Assembly: GCF_001303895.1 (NCBI RefSeq)
Contig: NZ_LJSD01000076.1
Span: forward strand, 1 to 64,000
Source: Mesorhizobium sp. 1M-11
Lineage (GTDB): Bacteria; Pseudomonadota; Alphaproteobacteria; Rhizobiales; Rhizobiaceae
Length of the DNA stretch: 64,000 nucleotides
Reading direction: 5' to 3'
Shown here: piece after piece, positions 55,560 through 64,000 of the stretch
Layout: the number at the start of each line of letters is the position of its first letter
How positions within the stretch are numbered: the stretch's first letter is position 1
Notes under the pieces: generated by a model
What the model saw: the letters and a program-made list of their open reading frames with translations, nothing else
Databases searched by the model: none
Told to the model about the DNA's origin: nothing
Program-made: the position numbers and the translations under genes

Positions 55560-56228
55560 TCAGGCAGCGATGCCGAGCGCGCCTTCGAAAAGGGCACGAC
55601 CATCGTTGCCGCCATGCGCCGCCTCGATCAGGTTCTCGGGATGCGGCATCAGGCCGAGTACATTGCCCTTGTCGTTGATGATGCCGGCGATGTCGTTGAT
55701 CGAGCCGTTCGGATTGGTATCTTCGGCGTAGCGGAACACGACGCGGCCTTCGCCTTCGATGCGAGCGAGCGTGTCGGCATCGGCGAAATAGTTGCCGTCA
55801 TGATGCGCCACCGGACAGCGGATGATCTGGTTCGGCTGATAGCCTCGTGTAAACGCCGTGTTGGCGTTGGCGACCTGCAGCTTCACTTCGCGGCAGACGA
55901 ATTTCAGCGACGCATTGCGCATCAGTGCGCCGGGCAAAAGGCCCGCCTCGACCAGGATCTGAAACCCGTTGCAGACGCCCACCACCATCACGCCCTTGGC
56001 CGCTTTCTCAGCCACCGCCCGCATCACCGGCGAGCGTGCCGCGATCGCGCCGCAACGCAGATAGTCGCCGAACGAGAAGCCGCCGGGAATGGCGATCAGG
56101 TCGACATCGGGGATTTCCGTATCGGTCTGCCAGACCGTGGCCGGTGCGGTGCCGGAAATCTTGGTCAGTGCCGCGATCATATCGCGGTCGCGATTGAGGC
56201 CGGGGAGAAGGACGACGGCTGTTTTCAT
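55560..56228 (-). CDS. purQ: Phosphoribosylformylglycinamidine synthase subunit PurQ (glutaminase)
   Basis: A 222-residue class I glutamine amidotransferase. The catalytic cysteine is in VVGVCNGFQILVEAGLLPGAL near residue 86, with a His/Glu pair in the C-terminal LMPHPENLIEA. It supplies ammonia to PurL. It starts 3 bp after the stop of a small secreted-protein gene, an unusual partner. Order: purC, purS, secreted protein, purQ. Confidence 0.97.
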   Translation of the reverse strand: MKTAVVLLPGLNRDRDMIAALTKISGTAPATVWQTDTEIPDVDLIAIPGGFSFGDYLRCGAIAARSPVMRAVAEKAAKGVMVVGVCNGFQILVEAGLLPGALMRNASLKFVCREVKLQVANANTAFTRGYQPNQIIRCPVAHHDGNYFADADTLARIEGEGRVVFRYAEDTNPNGSINDIAGIINDKGNVLGLMPHPENLIEAAHGGNDGRALFEGALGIAA

Positions 56229-56231
56229 GGT

Positions 56232-56738
56232 CTATCGCACAATCTGGGGAGCAATTTTCTGAAAAGCGAGGGCACCGACACGTTTGGCCTCTGCACGGCT
56301 GCTGGCAATGCAACGCATGAGCAGCAACTGGTGATCCTGATAAAGCGTGTAGGTGTTGGCATAGATGTTGTCGGAGATCTTCACGTCACTGACAAAACCG
56401 ACGGCATTCTTGAGGTTCGATTTTTTCAAGCTGTAGCATTCAGTGCCGCTTTTGGCGGCATTTTTCTTGCATATGTCCAACATTGTCTGCGCCGTTGTCT
56501 TGCCGGTGCGGACGCGATCCTCCATGCCAAGCGGCGCTTTCGAGAGCTGGACATCGATTGCCGTGAACCCTTTGCAATCGCTGCAGGACAGGACGAGCCG
56601 CTTGCCCTGGGGTTTCGTCGACCATTTGCCGGCAAGCGCCTTGGTATCGACCTTGCTCAGGTCGGTAAGCTGCATCGCAATTGCCGGCCCTCCCAGCGAC
56701 ATCGATGCGAGGAGCGTCGTTGCGATAAGCTTCTTCAT
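56232..56738 (-). CDS. Hypothetical secreted protein between purS and purQ
   Basis: A 168-residue protein with a clear signal peptide (MKKLIATTLLASMSLGGPAIA, cleavage after AIA near residue 21). The mature part has five or six cysteines (LSCSDCKG, LDICKKN, TECYSL, LMRCIAS), so a disulfide-bonded periplasmic fold is likely. No family named with confidence. It is 29 bp after purS and 3 bp before purQ, so it is surely in the purine transcript; whether it has any link to purines is unknown. ATG 56750 is an alternative start. Confidence 0.75.
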   Translation of the reverse strand: MKKLIATTLLASMSLGGPAIAMQLTDLSKVDTKALAGKWSTKPQGKRLVLSCSDCKGFTAIDVQLSKAPLGMEDRVRTGKTTAQTMLDICKKNAAKSGTECYSLKKSNLKNAVGFVSDVKISDNIYANTYTLYQDHQLLLMRCIASSRAEAKRVGALAFQKIAPQIVR

Positions 56739-56767
56739 ACGATTGCTCATCGCCACCTTTGTCACGG

Positions 56768-57019
56768 CTAGACGAAGCTCACCGAATAATTCTCGATCAC
56801 AGTATTCGCCAACAGCTTGTCGCACATGGCCTTGAGTTCGTTCTCGGCCTTGGCCTTGTCGGTCCCATCGAGTTCGATGTCGAACACCTTGCCCTGGCGC
56901 ACCTGGCCGACGCCGTCGAAGCCGAGGCCGCCCAAGGCATGTTCGATTGCCTTGCCCTGCGGGTCGAGCACGCCATTTTTCAGGGTTACGGTGACGCGGG
57001 CTTTAATCACGCTATGCAA
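56768..57019 (-). CDS. purS: Phosphoribosylformylglycinamidine synthase subunit PurS
   Basis: An 83-residue PurS (KARVTVTLKNGVLDPQGKAIEHALGGLGFDGVGQVRQGKVFDIEL). It bridges PurL and PurQ in the three-part FGAM synthase of Gram-positives and alphaproteobacteria. ATG 57019 gives MHSVIKARV; a GTG at 57010 is also possible. Confidence 0.95.
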   Translation of the reverse strand: MHSVIKARVTVTLKNGVLDPQGKAIEHALGGLGFDGVGQVRQGKVFDIELDGTDKAKAENELKAMCDKLLANTVIENYSVSFV

Positions 57020-57124
57020 TCCTCGTTGTAGTCGTCCGGATGGTCGTTTGGTCGGCTCCGGCGGAAGCTGCCCCAGGAACCGGATGCGCCGACTTCGGGT
57101 AAGAGGCCGGCGCGGGGTGTCGTC

Positions 57125-57916
57125 TCAGTGCTTGGTGTCCTTCGGGCCGCTTGAGGCGACCAGAACCGGCCCGGTCGGGCGCATTGGCTCGTTCTCGTTC
57201 ATGATGCCGAGGCGGCGCGCCACTTCCTGGTAGGCCTCGACCAGCCCGCCCATGTCGCGGCGGAAACGGTCCTTGTCGAGCTTGTCCTGGGTGGCGACAT
57301 CCCACAGGCGGCACGAGTCGGGTGAAATCTCGTCGGCCACGACGATGCGCATCATGTCGCCTTCGAACAGGCGGCCGCATTCGATCTTGAAGTCGATGAG
57401 CTGGATGCCGACGCCGAGGAACAGGCCGGAGAGGAAATCGTTGACGCGGATGGCCAGCGCCATGATGTCATCGATTTCCTGCGGGCTTGCCCAGCCGAAA
57501 GCCGTGATGTGTTCTTCCGACACCATCGGATCGTCCAACGCATCGGCCTTGTAGTAGAATTCGATGATCGAGCGCGGCAGGACGGTGCCTTCCTCGATGC
57601 CAAGCCGCTTGGCCAGCGAGCCTGCGGCGACGTTGCGCACCACCACTTCCAGCGGAATGATCTCGACTTCCTTGATCAGCTGCTCGCGCATGTTGAGCCG
57701 ACGGATGAAGTGGGTCGGGATACCCATGCGGTTGAGATGGTTGAAGATGTGCTCGGAGATGCGGTTGTTGAGCACGCCCTTGCCGTCGACCACTTCGTGC
57801 TTCTTCTTGTTGAACGCGGTGGCATCGTCCTTGAAGAACTGGATCAGTGTTCCGGGCTCGGGCCCTTCATAGAGGATCTTGGCCTTGCCTTCGTAGATGC
57901 GGCGGCGTGACTTCAT
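57125..57916 (-). CDS. purC: SAICAR synthase PurC
   Basis: A 263-residue enzyme that joins aspartate to CAIR. RRIYEGKAKILYEGPEPGTLIQFFKDDATAFN opens it, and LIDFKIECGRLFEGDMMRIVVADEISPDSCRLWD carries the substrate-binding part. It has a short extra C-terminal tail (RPTGPVLVASSGPKDTKH) compared with the usual 254 residues. ATG 57916 (MKSRRRIYEG) is chosen; the longer frame to 58000 has no support. It heads the purC-purS-purQ run. Confidence 0.97.
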   Translation of the reverse strand: MKSRRRIYEGKAKILYEGPEPGTLIQFFKDDATAFNKKKHEVVDGKGVLNNRISEHIFNHLNRMGIPTHFIRRLNMREQLIKEVEIIPLEVVVRNVAAGSLAKRLGIEEGTVLPRSIIEFYYKADALDDPMVSEEHITAFGWASPQEIDDIMALAIRVNDFLSGLFLGVGIQLIDFKIECGRLFEGDMMRIVVADEISPDSCRLWDVATQDKLDKDRFRRDMGGLVEAYQEVARRLGIMNENEPMRPTGPVLVASSGPKDTKH

Positions 57917-58200
57917 CTGGTTTTTTCTCTGGTTGGAAGGGCAGGCGGCAATGACCGGTCCCTTTCTTTCGCGGCACGTGGCGGCGGCTATGGGTCTCAA
58001 TCGCGGTCTCTACCGCAATCGTGGGCGTCGCTCAATCGGCAAATCGGTTGAATCACTGCTTTCCGGGCCGAAATGCCGCAACGCAACAAGCAAGCGATAG
58101 GTAAGATCACATATTGACCGCGCGCCAGCCATTTGGTTTGAGAAATCCCGATAGCGATATATCGACCACCAACCGAATCGGTTCCACCGGAGGATTTGCG

Positions 58201-58521
58201 ATGAGCAGCATGAAGGACCGTGAAGAGGGCTTCGAGCGCAAGTTCGTCTTCGACGAGGAACTGCGTTTCAAGGCGAACGCGCGCCGCAACAAGGCACTCG
58301 GCCTGTGGGCAGCCGAAAAGCTGGGCAAGACCGGCGCCGATGCCGACGCCTATGCCAAGGAAGTTGTGGTCTCGGACATCGAGGAAGCGGGCGACCATGA
58401 CGTGTTCCGCAAGATCCGCAAGGATTTCGATGCTGCCAATATCGACCAGTCCGATCACCAGATCCGTCGCACCATGGATGAACTGATGGCCCAGGCCATC
58501 GAGCAGATCAAGAACACCTGA
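58201..58521 (+). CDS. DUF1476 protein, F1-ATPase inhibitor (zeta subunit)
   Basis: A 106-residue protein: MKDREEGFERKFVFDEELRFKANARRNKALGLWAAEKLG is the DUF1476 hallmark. In Paracoccus and other alphaproteobacteria this protein is the zeta subunit, whose N-terminus inhibits ATP hydrolysis by F1. The N-terminal inhibitory region is intact. ATG 58201 follows GGAGG by about 8 bp. Confidence 0.92.
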   Translation: MSSMKDREEGFERKFVFDEELRFKANARRNKALGLWAAEKLGKTGADADAYAKEVVVSDIEEAGDHDVFRKIRKDFDAANIDQSDHQIRRTMDELMAQAIEQIKNT

Positions 58522-58552
58522 TCACCGGGCGCCGGAACGACTGGACCAATGG

Positions 58553-58575
58553 ACCGCCCGGTTTTTCCGGGCGGT
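58553..58575 (+). terminator. Rho-independent terminator after the zeta-subunit gene
   Basis: A 9-bp stem (ACCGCCCGG / CCGGGCGGT) with a T5 loop, then TTTTCTTT. It lies 31 bp after the stop codon. Confidence 0.9.
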
Positions 58576-58622
58576 TTTTCTTTGCCTTTTCCGTCATTTC
58601 CGGCTGAAACTGGATTCAAATC

Positions 58623-58714
58623 GAGCGTTCCCGTTTTCACGGAAACGCTCCTGCTTTTTGTTTTTATGCAGTTCCGGACGCAAAGGCGCTTCGCGCTTTT
58701 GTTGGAATTGCTCT
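58623..58714. repeat. Rhizobial intergenic repeat (RIME-like element)
   Basis: It begins with hairpin GAGCGTTCCCGT-TTTC-ACGGAAACGCTC, then has TTTTTGTTTTTATGCAGTTC, CGGACGCAAAGGCGCTTCGC and finally GGAATTGCTCT. This mosaic of words is one I know as a frequent intergenic element in Rhizobium and Mesorhizobium genomes. It ends 16 bp before the aldolase start codon, so it forms most of that gene's upstream region. Confidence 0.7.
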
Positions 58715-58730
58715 GGAGAGGAAATCGCCG

Positions 58731-59504
58731 ATGTCCCTGAAAGCCCGCCTGGAAGCCGATGAAACGCTGTGCACCGCCTGGTCCGGGGTGCCGGATGCAT
58801 TGACCGTCGAGATCGTCGCCAGGCAGGGGTTCGACGCGGTGACGCTCGACATGCAGCATGGCGGCCACAACGAGGACAGTGTGCTGCGCTCGATCGCGCC
58901 GATTCAGTCCGTCGGCAAGCCGGCCTTGGTGCGCATTCCGGTCGGTCGTTTCGACATGGCCAGCCGCGCGCTGGATTTCGGCGCCGAGGCGGTGATCGCG
59001 CCGATGGTCAATTCGGTGGCTGACGCCAAGTCTTTCGCCGCGGCGATGAAATATCCGCCGCTTGGCGAACGTTCCTGGGGTCCGACCTATGCTTTTCCGC
59101 GCCATGGCAAGGGCACGCAGGCCGACTGGCTGAAGGAGAGCAATCAACGCACGCTGGCTTTCGCCATGGTCGAGACGCGTGCGGCGCTCGCTGCATTGGA
59201 CGGCATTCTCGAAACGCCCGGTATCGACGGCATTTTCGTCGGCCCCTCGGATTTCTCGATCGCCTGGAGCAATGGCGCGGTCGTGGACTCGACGCTCGAG
59301 GACATGATGGAGACCGTCGCGCTGATCGCCGAGCGCAGCCGCAAGGCGGGCAAGCATGCGGCGATCTACGTTCTGGATGCAGGCCTCAGCGGACGTCTCG
59401 TCAAGATGGGCTACCGGCTTCTCGCCATGGGGTCCGAACAAGCACTGGTTGGGCTTGGTGCCAAGTCGCTGCTTGCGAGCGTGAAAGCGTCGATCGGTGA
59501 ATAG
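58731..59504 (+). CDS. HpaI/HpcH-family aldolase
   Basis: A 257-residue class II (metal-dependent) aldolase. GFDAVTLDMQHGGHNEDSVLRSIAPIQS, the metal-site region GVMxxxx-like ALDFGAEAVIAPMVNS, and FVGPSDFSI near residue 170 fit the 4-hydroxy-2-oxo-heptanedioate / 2-keto-3-deoxy-acid aldolase group. It splits 4-hydroxy-2-oxo acids to pyruvate and an aldehyde. No aromatic-degradation or sugar-acid genes are adjacent, so the pathway is open. GGAG lies 13 bp before ATG 58731. Confidence 0.88.
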   Translation: MSLKARLEADETLCTAWSGVPDALTVEIVARQGFDAVTLDMQHGGHNEDSVLRSIAPIQSVGKPALVRIPVGRFDMASRALDFGAEAVIAPMVNSVADAKSFAAAMKYPPLGERSWGPTYAFPRHGKGTQADWLKESNQRTLAFAMVETRAALAALDGILETPGIDGIFVGPSDFSIAWSNGAVVDSTLEDMMETVALIAERSRKAGKHAAIYVLDAGLSGRLVKMGYRLLAMGSEQALVGLGAKSLLASVKASIGE

Positions 59505-59507
59505 TGA

Positions 59508-59564
59508 GTAGCGAGGTAGTGAGTAGTGATAGGCTAATCCACTCACTACTCACTACCTCGCTAC
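59508..59564. repeat. Perfect 22-bp inverted repeat between convergent genes
   Basis: GTAGCGAGGTAGTGAGTAGTGA (59508-59529) is exactly complementary to 59543-59564, with a 13-nt loop. It also has tandem GTAGTGAGTAG words within each arm. It lacks a T-run. It overlaps the last codon of the hydrolase on the minus strand. It resembles the words in the sufD-sufS gap. Confidence 0.85.
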
Positions 59565-60109
59565 AATCTCGACAGGAAATGCGCGAAGGTCATCGAGCCT
59601 TCCGGCCATGGGCCGTGACCGGATTCCGAATTGAGATGGCCGGTTTCGCCGGCGTCGATGAACAGCGAACCCCATGCACCGGCAAGGTCCTCCGCGATCT
59701 CGAAATCGCAGAACGGGTCGTTGCGGCTGGCGATCACCATTGAGGGGAATGGCAGCGGGTCGCGCGGGTAGGGGCCGAAGGTCATCAGGTGCTTGGGCTT
59801 GATCTTCGGATTGGCGACATCCGGCGGCGCCACGAAGAAACCACCGGCAATCGGCTTCTTGCACAGCGGCAACGCCTGGATCGCGGTCGGCACGCCGAGC
59901 GAATGCGCGACCAGCACGATCGGCTTGGTAGCCTCATTGACCGCTTCGGCGACGCGAGCCGTCCAGTCTTCGCGAACGGGTTTCGACCATTCTGCCTGTT
60001 CCACGCGCCGCGCGGTCGATAGTTTCGCCTCCCAGCGGCTCTGCCAGTGGTCAGGCCCCGAATTGGTGTAGCCGGGTACGATGAGGATGTCGGTGTCCTT
60101 GACTTTCAT
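59561..60109 (-). CDS. RBBP9/YdeN-family serine hydrolase
   Basis: A 182-residue alpha/beta hydrolase of the small RBBP9 group: ILIVPGYTNSGPDHWQSRWE at the start, Ser in VLVAHSLGVPTA near residue 75, Asp in IASRNDPFC, His in AGETGHLNSESG. Cytoplasmic; substrate unknown. ATG 60109 is the family start; the longer open frame upstream to 60301 is not supported. Its stop falls in the inverted repeat. Confidence 0.9.
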   Translation of the reverse strand: MKVKDTDILIVPGYTNSGPDHWQSRWEAKLSTARRVEQAEWSKPVREDWTARVAEAVNEATKPIVLVAHSLGVPTAIQALPLCKKPIAGGFFVAPPDVANPKIKPKHLMTFGPYPRDPLPFPSMVIASRNDPFCDFEIAEDLAGAWGSLFIDAGETGHLNSESGHGPWPEGSMTFAHFLSRL

Positions 60110-60354
60110 GGCTCCGATGTAGCGAGCGGCGTCGCCCGGCGCAATGGTGCGGCATCGTCGTCGCCATGTGAACGACGTGTTCGATTTTTGCCGCCTTGTG
60201 TGAACGATGGAAATCTTCCATTTGCTTGGTGACACAATCACCGCCGCGTACCTTCGGAGATAGGATTTTGCGACTGACGCGACGTACAATGATGGGCGCA
60301 ACCGGTGCGCTGGCTCTGGGAGCCATCACCGCTGCGGCTCGCTCGGAGACCAGG

Positions 60355-61170
60355 ATGAGCACTTTGCCCTTTGCCGCCACCACACCGGTCAGCGTCGCTC
60401 GCGTAGGGTTGAAAGCCCGCGACGCCGACAGTCTCGCCGCGTATTACCGAACTGTCGTTGGTCTGGAAGAACTTGGCCGCGATGGAGAAACGATCACGCT
60501 GGGCGCGGCAGGCCGCCCACTCCTGGTGCTGGAGCGTGACCCGGCCGCCAAGCCGGATGATCCGCGCAGCGCCGGCCTGTTCCATACTGCGTTCCTTCTG
60601 CCCAGCCGCGCCGATCTCGGTCGCTGGATCAACCACGCCATCGAAAACAAGATCGCCGTGGAAGGCGCCTCCGACCATCTGGTCTCGGAAGCCGCCTATC
60701 TCACCGATCCGGAGGGCAACGGCATCGAGATCTATGCCGATCGTCCGCACGACACGTGGAAGTGGAACGGGCCGACCGTCGAGATGGCGACGATGCGCAT
60801 GGACATCCCCGGCGTGATCGGTTCCGTGCCCGCCGGCGATACCGGCTGGAAGGGCGCACCGGAAAACACAGTCGTCGGTCACGTCCATCTGCGGGTCGGC
60901 GATCCGAACGAGGCCGAGGCCTGGTGGAACACCGAATTCGGCTTCGATACGGTCACGAAATACGGCTCGCAGGCGGTATTCCTGTCGTCTGGCGGCTATC
61001 ACCATCATATCGGTGCCAATACCTGGCAGAGCGCGGGCGCCGGCAAACGTGACGCCGGCCGTTCGGGACTGTCCTGGGTCGAGATGCGCTCGTCGGAAGC
61101 CAAGGCGCCATCGACCTATGTCGATCCCTGGGGTACGGTGATCCGCGCAGTGCCCGGAGTTCCTGCATGA
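60355..61170 (+). CDS. VOC-family (glyoxalase/extradiol-dioxygenase-like) protein with two domains
   Basis: A 271-residue protein with two VOC domains. The first starts VARVGLKARDADSLAAYYRTVVGLEELG and ends GNGIEIYAD. The second starts VGHVHLRVGDPNEAEAWWNTEFGFDT, with further His in YHHHIGANTW, giving metal ligands as in CatE-type 2,3-dioxygenases. ATG 60355 has GGAG 6-7 bp upstream. In frame before it lies a Tat-like stretch (RLTRRTMMGATGALALGAITAAARS) that could give an exported form if a TTG near 60268 is used. The reaction is unknown. Confidence 0.85.
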   Translation: MSTLPFAATTPVSVARVGLKARDADSLAAYYRTVVGLEELGRDGETITLGAAGRPLLVLERDPAAKPDDPRSAGLFHTAFLLPSRADLGRWINHAIENKIAVEGASDHLVSEAAYLTDPEGNGIEIYADRPHDTWKWNGPTVEMATMRMDIPGVIGSVPAGDTGWKGAPENTVVGHVHLRVGDPNEAEAWWNTEFGFDTVTKYGSQAVFLSSGGYHHHIGANTWQSAGAGKRDAGRSGLSWVEMRSSEAKAPSTYVDPWGTVIRAVPGVPA

Positions 61171-61186
61171 AGAGTTCCTGCATGAA
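61157..61186 (+). repeat. Perfect tandem duplication of a 15-bp unit at a gene junction
   Basis: GAGTTCCTGCATGAA occurs at 61157-61171 and again at 61172-61186. The first copy contains the stop codon of the VOC gene, and the second ends right before the start codon of the acetyltransferase gene. A recent slippage duplication would explain it. Confidence 0.9.
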
Positions 61187-61681
61187 ATGCTGATCCGGTC
61201 GGAAATGCCCGCTGATCACGACGCGATCCATGAGCTTACATGGACTGCGTTCAAGCCTATAGCCTACAGCGACGACACGGAGGCCGATATCATCCGTGCG
61301 TTACGCGCGGACGGCGACCTGGCGATATCGCTGGTTGCTGAGGATGGTGGTGAGATCGTCGGCCACGTGGCGTTTTCGCCTGTTACGATCGACGGCGTCC
61401 ACGACAACTGGTTCGGGCTCGGCCCGATATCGGTCAAACCCGGCAGGCAGCGCCAGGGCATCGGCAAGGCGTTGATTGCTGCCGGATTGAAGCTGCTGGA
61501 TGAGCGGGGTGCCAGCGGATGCGCGCTGATTGGAAATCCTGACGTGTATGGCCATGCGGGCTTCGTGAGCGACGGACAACTGACATATCTGGGTGTCGAT
61601 ACCAAATATGTGCAGCGGCTCGTTCTGCGCGGCCCCGTGCCACGCGGTACGCTCAGGTTTGCTCGAGCTTTCGGAAGCTAG
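61187..61681 (+). CDS. GNAT-family N-acetyltransferase
   Basis: A 164-residue GNAT protein of the YhbS-like type: MLIRSEMPADHDAIHELTWTAF at the start, GLGPISVKPGRQRQGIGKALIAAGL near residue 85 (acetyl-CoA loop), and ALIGNPDVYGHAGFVSDG. The substrate is unknown. ATG 61187 lies just behind the 15-bp duplication with no clear ribosome binding site; translation may depend on the VOC gene upstream. Confidence 0.87.
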   Translation: MLIRSEMPADHDAIHELTWTAFKPIAYSDDTEADIIRALRADGDLAISLVAEDGGEIVGHVAFSPVTIDGVHDNWFGLGPISVKPGRQRQGIGKALIAAGLKLLDERGASGCALIGNPDVYGHAGFVSDGQLTYLGVDTKYVQRLVLRGPVPRGTLRFARAFGS

Positions 61682-61737
61682 GTTCCCAGTCGGGGGCAGC
61701 CAGTCTTCCTGTGGCCCCCAGGGGCGGCCTGATTTAG

Positions 61738-62472
61738 TCAGCTATCGATGGCGTCGGCAGCGAAGCCGGTCGCAAGCCCATGCGCCCAATTGGCGAAGCC
61801 GCTGGCTTCCGCACGGCGCGCAGCCTCTGCCCAGTCATAATCGATGGCGCGCAGCTCGAACGACCACCTGCCGTTCTGGCGCGTGGCGATCGCATAGCGG
61901 GCATGCGGGCTGCCGGTCGCGGTAAGGCCAGGAAACGCCTGCACGCCGATGCTGCCCGGATTGAGGACTGTCTGGCGTTCAGAGACGAAGACGACGCGTG
62001 GCGTGTGTGAGTGGCCGCACAGCACGAGTTCCGCCGTGACATTGCCGAGCTTGCGCCGAACTTCTCTTTCCGTGGACGGGAAGAAGTGGTTGCCGCCGTC
62101 GTCCTCGACCAGGAATATTTCATCGCTCGACGGGCTGCCGTGGCAAAGGAAGATTTCCGACTCCAGGCTGATCGTGGCGGGCAATTCTCCAATCCATTCC
62201 TTCGCGGTTTTGGAAAGGTGCCTATAGACAAAGGCGTCAGGCTCACCAAGTTCGGCCACCGGTGTTTCGGCGAGTATCCGATCATGATTGCCGCGCACGG
62301 TCGGCCAGCCTTGGGCGACCAGATATTGCGCGGTCTCCTCCGGCCAGAGCGGGCCGGACAGGCAGTCGCCCAGATTGACGATCAGGTCGGGCGCGGCTGC
62401 CTTGATTTCACGATGCACCGCTTCCAGCGCGCGCAGATTGCCGTGGATATCGGAAATGACCGCCAGCCGCAT
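61738..62472 (-). CDS. Metallophosphoesterase, YfcE/MJ0936-like
   Basis: A 244-residue calcineurin-like phosphoesterase with all metal motifs: SDIHGN near residue 8, VNLGDCLSG, VRGNHDR and LCGHSHTP. Members cleave phosphodiesters or phosphate from small substrates, some acting as bis-p-tetraphosphatases (ApaH type); the substrate here is unknown. It begins 5 bp after the purB stop on the same strand, so it is probably in the purB transcript. Confidence 0.9.
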   Translation of the reverse strand: MRLAVISDIHGNLRALEAVHREIKAAAPDLIVNLGDCLSGPLWPEETAQYLVAQGWPTVRGNHDRILAETPVAELGEPDAFVYRHLSKTAKEWIGELPATISLESEIFLCHGSPSSDEIFLVEDDGGNHFFPSTEREVRRKLGNVTAELVLCGHSHTPRVVFVSERQTVLNPGSIGVQAFPGLTATGSPHARYAIATRQNGRWSFELRAIDYDWAEAARRAEASGFANWAHGLATGFAADAIDS

Positions 62473-62477
62473 GAACG

Positions 62478-63779
<1,302 letters not shown>

Positions 63780-63840
63780 CGGTCCGTCCTGATGTCTCGG
63801 GAAAACTTACGCCGCGTCCTAACAGAGCGGGAGAAAATGC

Positions 63841-63999
63841 TCAACGCGGCTGACGGACAAACCACAGCGCAGCGGCAAACAGCGCGACGAAGCCGAGTGG
63901 AAAATAAAAGCGAATGCCGAGAATGGCGAACTGGTAGAGAGCGCCGGCACTGGTGAAGGCGAATTGGAAGAACCAGCGCACGCTGAAAGGGGGGCCGTG
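63841..63999 (-). CDS. Small membrane protein, 5' part outside the window
   Basis: On the minus strand an open frame enters from the right edge and ends with TGA at 63841-63843. The 52 visible residues are hydrophobic (FTSAGALYQFAILGIRF, YFPLGFVALFAAALWFV, then RQPR), suggesting two membrane helices and a basic C-terminus. Family not recognised. It lies 61 bp upstream of purB on the same strand. Confidence 0.6.
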   Translation of the reverse strand, partial: HGPPFSVRWFFQFAFTSAGALYQFAILGIRFYFPLGFVALFAAALWFVRQPR

Positions 64000-64000
64000 C

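Overview
This 64 kb window is chromosomal DNA of an alphaproteobacterium in the Hyphomicrobiales (Rhizobiales), most likely Mesorhizobium or a close Phyllobacteriaceae relative. The reasons are gene order and family content: an iscS-type desulfurase followed by sufBCDS-sufT-sufA, a purC-purS-purQ / purL-bolA / grxD purine neighbourhood, a DUF1476 F1-ATPase inhibitor, DUF1127 mini-proteins, and a repeated intergenic element of rhizobial type at 58623-58714. No plasmid, phage, CRISPR, rRNA or tRNA genes were recognised. Most of the window is GC-rich housekeeping sequence; the exception is about 1.6-6.6 kb, which is visibly AT-rich.

Layout. 1-6.8 kb is a surface-polysaccharide region: the end of a family-2 glycosyltransferase, a wrecked IS481-type transposase, then a minus-strand operon (glycosyltransferase-like protein, Wzx-like flippase, Wzy-like polymerase, Wzz-like chain-length protein), ending near a 112-bp near-perfect palindrome. 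6.8-13.6 kb holds an M23 peptidase, a Bcp-type peroxiredoxin, a very large AsmA/YhdP-like protein and tyrS. A gutted anmK remnant is next to tyrS. 13.9-17.7 kb is a plus-strand lipid-modification cluster (polyprenyl-phosphate glycosyltransferase, lipid A biosynthesis N-terminal-domain protein, GT39/ArnT-like transferase, PAP2 phosphatase). 17.7-19.5 kb has a PaiB-like protein, a GNAT acetyltransferase and an alpha/beta hydrolase. 19.6-27 kb is the complete Suf Fe-S assembly operon behind an Irr-box-like palindrome.

27-46 kb: GFA protein, TfoX-like protein, pseudouridine catabolism (psuK-psuG), recA with a LexA-box-like promoter, alaS, a glycerophosphodiesterase, aldo/keto reductase, GST, an AraC regulator, icd, a LysE exporter, a TrmJ-like methyltransferase, murI, an HxlR/oxidoreductase divergent pair, rpsD, ttcA and an inositol-monophosphatase-family gene. 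46-64 kb: MFS drug exporter, grxD, bolA, purL, a MocR-type regulator divergent from two DUF1127 genes, purQ, purS, purC, several small envelope proteins, an HpaI-type aldolase, small hydrolases and acetyltransferases, and purB. The window ends inside a small membrane-protein gene.

Themes: (i) envelope carbohydrate synthesis (polysaccharide polymerisation and lipid A/core decoration); (ii) iron-sulfur metabolism, with Suf, GrxD, BolA, and the client TtcA; (iii) purine biosynthesis spread over 14 kb with other genes between. The less ordinary signals are the AT-rich polysaccharide block flanked by mobile-element debris, the large palindrome, two genes reduced to their two ends (IS481 transposase and anmK), regulatory palindromes at the suf, recA and MocR/DUF1127 promoters, and dispersed intergenic repeats. 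No clear novel defence or mobile system was seen.
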